From NCBI RefSeq assembly GCF_043951865.1, contig NZ_JBINJF010000011.1, positions 62,001 to 126,000 of the forward strand: a DNA stretch of 64,000 nucleotides, in the 5' to 3' direction. Within the stretch, counting starts at the first letter, position 1, and each line of letters opens with the position of its first letter. The notes under the pieces were generated by a model, which searched no databases, was not told the DNA's origin, and saw nothing but the letters and a program-made list of their open reading frames with translations. A program made the position numbers and the translations under genes. Origin of the DNA: JAMQKA01 sp043951865. Its GTDB lineage: Bacteria; Bacteroidota; Rhodothermia; Balneolales; Balneolaceae. Positions 61,001 to 64,000 of the stretch are shown one piece after another.

Positions 61001-61681
61001 ATGTTCAATAAAAAAGAGGAAATCCCGGTTATGGATAGTCTTAAAAGAGTATTACTCGGAATTTTGCTGGTTCTTGCCAGCTATCTTTCGGTGGGATATT
61101 TCCTGCACCTCATCGTCTTTCCCGAAGCCAGGCCCGATATTGAAACCTACTTTGAACCCGGAGATGTGATCGACTCTGAGGCAGGCGGAACCACCTTAAC
61201 CGTTGAAAGACAGGAAGGAGACCATCTGATTCTCACGCTGGAAGTCGCTCCCCATTCGGAGGGGCCTCCCCTTCACATCCATACCGGCTGGGAAGAGACC
61301 TTTATCATTGAATCTGGGAAGATAAATCTGCACGTGAATGGAGAAGAAAAAGTGCTCGAAGCCGGAGAGCGGTTTACGGTTCTGCCGGGGACTCCCCACA
61401 GACCCTATAACTCCTTTGATGAACCTGCGGTAATCAGCGGGGTGGCCATGCCGGCTCAATTTGTGGTGTATCTGAATCAGGCCTACGGATTTCTGGAGGA
61501 AGACCCGGATAATGCCACGCCGCCAGAGATCATATTCCAGATGGCCATGTTCAACCCGTATTTCGACTCGTATTTGGGTGAGGGTCCCCCGGTAATGGTC
61601 CAGAAAGTGCAAAATTTTCTGCTTGTGCCTCTGGCAAGGCTGATGGGATACAAATCTTATTACGAAAAATACAAGCTCTAA
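61001..61681 (+). CDS. Membrane-anchored cupin protein (paralogue 1)
   Basis: 226 residues. One N-terminal membrane helix (about 15-37, LLGILLVLASYLSVGYFLHL), then a cupin: PPLHIHTGWEETFII (HxH...E), LEAGERFTVLPGTPHRPYN (third His). The C-terminal helical tail ends LMGYKSYYEKYKL. All three metal His and the Glu are present. The substrate is unknown. A close paralogue follows 13 bp later. Confidence 0.85.
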   Translation: MFNKKEEIPVMDSLKRVLLGILLVLASYLSVGYFLHLIVFPEARPDIETYFEPGDVIDSEAGGTTLTVERQEGDHLILTLEVAPHSEGPPLHIHTGWEETFIIESGKINLHVNGEEKVLEAGERFTVLPGTPHRPYNSFDEPAVISGVAMPAQFVVYLNQAYGFLEEDPDNATPPEIIFQMAMFNPYFDSYLGEGPPVMVQKVQNFLLVPLARLMGYKSYYEKYKL

Positions 61682-61694
61682 TAAACCAGGATCA

Positions 61695-62330
61695 ATGATG
61701 ATACTTCTCGGAATTGGATTATTCATCGCGAGTTACTTGTCTGTAGGCTACCTCTTTCACCTGATTATTTTCCCGGAAACCCGACCCGACCCAGAGCGAT
61801 ATTTTGAGCCGGGTGATGTCTTTGAGACCAGGAGAGGAGGAAACAAGCTAGAGGTGTTGAGCCGGGAAGGTGATAACCTGCAGCTTAAGTTGACATTCAA
61901 TCCTAATGCCAATGGGCCTCCGGTGCATATTCAAACCAAGTGGGATGAATACTACAAAATCCGGTCGGGTGAACTGACACTTACCATGGACGGGGAGGAG
62001 CAGAAGCTCGGTCCCGGAGAAGAGATTACCATTCCGCGGGGAGTTCCCCACAAACCCTCGAACCCGGCGGATGAGCCCGTGGTGTGTGAAGTGATTATGC
62101 CGGCCCAATTTGTTGTGTACCTCAGCCAGATTTACGGGTTTATGGACGAAGACGAAAAAAACGCCGAACCTCCCCGGATGATTTTCCAGATGGCCCTGTC
62201 TAACCAGTATTTTGACTCCTACCTCGGGGAAGGGCCTCCGGTTTGGCTTCAAAAAATCCTCAATTTTCTGTTACTACCGGCCGCCCGGCTGATGGGATAT
62301 AAATCGTTTTATGAGAAGTATCGCATATGA
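61695..62330 (+). CDS. Membrane-anchored cupin protein (paralogue 2, HxQ metal motif)
   Basis: 211 residues with the same layout as its neighbour: membrane helix (about 2-22), cupin, and C-terminal LMGYKSFYEKYRI. The metal motif is altered: PPVHIQTKWDEYYKI has HIQ for HIH, while the PHKP His remains. It could bind metal differently or be a structural partner. A tandem duplication with divergence of one copy. Confidence 0.85.
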   Translation: MMILLGIGLFIASYLSVGYLFHLIIFPETRPDPERYFEPGDVFETRRGGNKLEVLSREGDNLQLKLTFNPNANGPPVHIQTKWDEYYKIRSGELTLTMDGEEQKLGPGEEITIPRGVPHKPSNPADEPVVCEVIMPAQFVVYLSQIYGFMDEDEKNAEPPRMIFQMALSNQYFDSYLGEGPPVWLQKILNFLLLPAARLMGYKSFYEKYRI

Positions 62331-62461
62331 AAATATATTTTGATATAGGTAAAAATGAAGTTTTACGGGTCGTTTTATATAAATCAGCTATCGAGCTAGC
62401 GGAAAAAAGTCGAAAGGAAGAAGCTGCATCCGTTGATACCGAAAAACCTGGCATAGCTTAA
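62327..62461 (+). CDS. Possible small protein overlapping the cupin stop (ATGA)
   Basis: 44 codons beginning MKIYFDIGKNEVLRVVLYKS, ATG overlapping TGA of the preceding gene by one base. The overlap suggests translational coupling. No motif or membrane segment; may be a chance ORF or a remnant. Confidence 0.35.
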   Translation: MKIYFDIGKNEVLRVVLYKSAIELAEKSRKEEAASVDTEKPGIA

Positions 62462-62584
62462 AATGGCAGTGATGCGTTGAATACTGTGGTTATCCAGGCG
62501 TGAGACGAAGCATTCAGCCACATACTCGTTGGACATTGTACGGGAATGAGAATTTCTCCTCGTTACTCTTATTCAGAGCGATAT

Positions 62585-62776
62585 TCAGGCCAGGTGTGAT
62601 TTTTCTTCGCTTTCTTCCTCAAGGTTTTCCACAGCGTGACTGATATCCAGGTAGAACTGGTCGGGTCCTATGACGTCGTCAAGGCCGGAACGTCTGAAGA
62701 TATCCCGCACCGGCCCCTTGACGCCGGTAAACATAACATCGACGCCGCGTTTTTTATATTCATTCAGCCTCGGGTG
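62585..62776 (-). pseudogene. Remnant of a SulP transporter STAS domain
   Basis: Codons read LNEYKKRGVDVMFTGVKGPV, then RDIFRRSGLDDVIGPDQFYL and a helical end to TGA. This is the C-terminal half of a STAS domain as found at the end of SulP anion transporters. An in-frame TAA at 62777-62779 precedes it and the membrane part is missing. The rest of the gap up to 63248 holds small hairpins (62832-62845) and a partial family C end. Confidence 0.72.
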
Positions 62777-63019
62777 TTATTCTAGGATATACCTGCACCT
62801 CCGACCCAATCGCCAGACCCATGCGATTGGCCCATCCTCCTCAAGGAGGGACTGTTTCCTTGCCATTTCAAGGCAAACAGGCATCCGGTTGAGACAATTA
62901 TGCCGAACTCAGGTTAATTTATAAGCGGTGAAACAGGGTGTTCATATTTTGAATGATCAAAAAACGGACCTTTAGATTCTCGTTAGTAAAAAGTTCCATC
63001 TTGTCATAAGATATATTGT

Positions 63020-63077
63020 AACCTTTTGCCTGCCATTAGGTTAAATTTATCCCAAGCTATATCGTGATAAATACGGG
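63020..63077 (-). repeat. Family C end, partial copy
   Basis: The minus strand reads CGTATTTATCACGATATAG...CCTAATGGCAGGCAAAAGG, matching the left end of family C (28258-28310 region), including the outer CGGTATTTCTCACGATA. Confidence 0.5.
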
Positions 63078-63248
63078 CTGAAGAGAGCGGAGTTATTTTT
63101 TAACCGATAAACGCGTTATTATTACCGGGAGGAAAGAAATCAGTATTGGACAACAGTGAACCTCCGATGGCGGATGCCATCTAAGTTATAGAACGCACGT
63201 CCTTCAACTCTGAAGAAAACATCCCAAACACCAGGTAAACCAAGGGTG

Positions 63249-64000
63249 ATGAATTTTAATCAGCTGAACTATATTATTGCGGTCGATACCTATCGAAATT
63301 TTACCAAGGCTGCTGAACATTGCGACATCGCCCAGTCTACGCTGAGCAAGGAAATTCAGCGGCTGGAGCAGGAATTTGATATCGTCATTTTTGACCGCTC
63401 CCGCCATCCCGTCGTTCCCACCATGAAAGGAGAGGACCTGTTGCAGCAGGCGCGGGAGATACTGGAAGCAAAGGAAAAGTTCATTTCAATTGCCCGGAAA
63501 AAAGACAACGAGCCGGTCGGCTCACTGACGTTGGCGGTGCAGCAGAGCCTGGCTCCCTACCTGGTACCATTGTTTATTCAGTCGCTGTCAAAAAAGTATC
63601 CCGGGCTGGAACTCTTCATCTCGGAAGTGGGCCTGCAGGAGATGGAAGAGCAGTTCGAAGAAGGGCGCCTGGATATGGGTATCATCATATCACCCTACCG
63701 CAGGGAAAATGCCTACGAAACGCCCCTCTTCAAAGAGCCATTCGTGGTTTATCTGGATCGGAATCACCCGTTGACAGCTCACGAAAAAATCAAGGTCTCG
63801 GATATTCCCCTCGAGGAGACGATCCTGCACGAAGAGATCCGTAACCTTTTTGTGGACAGTGGAGAAACGGGAGCGGAGATCTCCCTGGTCAAAAAATTAA
63901 AAAATATCACCTACACCAGCGGCTCCCTGGAAACCATTCGCAAAATTATTGATTTGAACGGGGGACTCACGCTACTGCCGGAGCTGGCCTGCATGTACAT
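63249..64000 (+). CDS. LysR-family regulator (OxyR-like), 3'-truncated by the window edge
   Basis: ATG at 63249, then 250 visible residues. N-terminal winged HTH: NFNQLNYIIAVDTYRNFTKA, AEHCDIAQSTLSKEIQRLEQ, then a linker helix and the start of the two-lobed effector domain (LTLAVQQSLAPYLVPLFIQS). The late part (GGLTLLPELACMY) matches the OxyR region. No conserved OxyR redox Cys is clearly placed in the visible part, so a peroxide-sensing role is not assured. Confidence 0.88.
   Translation, partial: MNFNQLNYIIAVDTYRNFTKAAEHCDIAQSTLSKEIQRLEQEFDIVIFDRSRHPVVPTMKGEDLLQQAREILEAKEKFISIARKKDNEPVGSLTLAVQQSLAPYLVPLFIQSLSKKYPGLELFISEVGLQEMEEQFEEGRLDMGIIISPYRRENAYETPLFKEPFVVYLDRNHPLTAHEKIKVSDIPLEETILHEEIRNLFVDSGETGAEISLVKKLKNITYTSGSLETIRKIIDLNGGLTLLPELACMY

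Noticed and set aside
1..64000. CRISPR array, rRNA operon or complete insertion sequence
   Set aside because: No regular direct repeats with spacers, no rRNA motif and no transposase frame were found on reading both strands.

Overview
The window reads as chromosomal DNA from a free-living member of the Bacteroidota/FCB group, most likely the Balneolales. The pointers are a SusC/SusD pair, the rpmB-rpmG-DUF4295 cassette, a YfiT-type bacillithiol transferase, an OmpA lipoprotein, few Shine-Dalgarno sequences, and many small palindromic intergenic repeats. This placement is inference from gene content, not a database match.

Layout: 0-2 kb holds a truncated NUDIX gene, two small genes and a DinB protein. 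2-9.4 kb holds the most coherent new unit: a PAS histidine kinase, an NtrC-type activator with the GAFTGA loop, two YceI proteins, a one-domain response regulator and an outer-membrane porin. Three sigma-54 type -24/-12 promoters stand before the YceI pair, the lone receiver and the porin. Two pairs of TTGCA-N4-TGCAA dyads, each pair 33 bp centre to centre, lie 106-127 bp upstream of them. I read this as a self-contained sigma-54 envelope regulon.

9.5-26 kb is mostly housekeeping on the minus strand (htpX, an M1 peptidase, recR, ybaB, dnaX, an SDR, purM, yfiT) with several envelope genes on the plus strand. 26.2-26.65 kb is a probable chromosomal origin: an AT-rich gap with eight DnaA-box matches between yfiT and dtd. 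26.6-44.9 kb holds dtd, adk, a LolC/E-type permease, tyrS, cvpA, yqeY, rpmB/rpmG, gyrB-gyrA, ldh, pckA and a phosphatase-like gene. 45-50 kb is a SusC/SusD locus whose susC carries an in-frame TAG. 51.9-54.5 kb is rsmG-mnmG with three parS-like sites in and at the start of rsmG, about 26 kb from the origin.

54.8-62.5 kb is a one-direction accessory cluster with two tandem methyltransferase paralogues, an epimerase-like protein, a membrane protein, an SRPBCC protein, an anchored metallo-beta-lactamase-fold protein, an AraC regulator and two tandem membrane cupins. The window ends with a SulP remnant and the start of a LysR regulator. At least four families of short dispersed repeats (about 115-230 bp), plus a small palindrome family, occupy intergenic gaps. 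No tRNA, rRNA, CRISPR array or complete transposase was seen.
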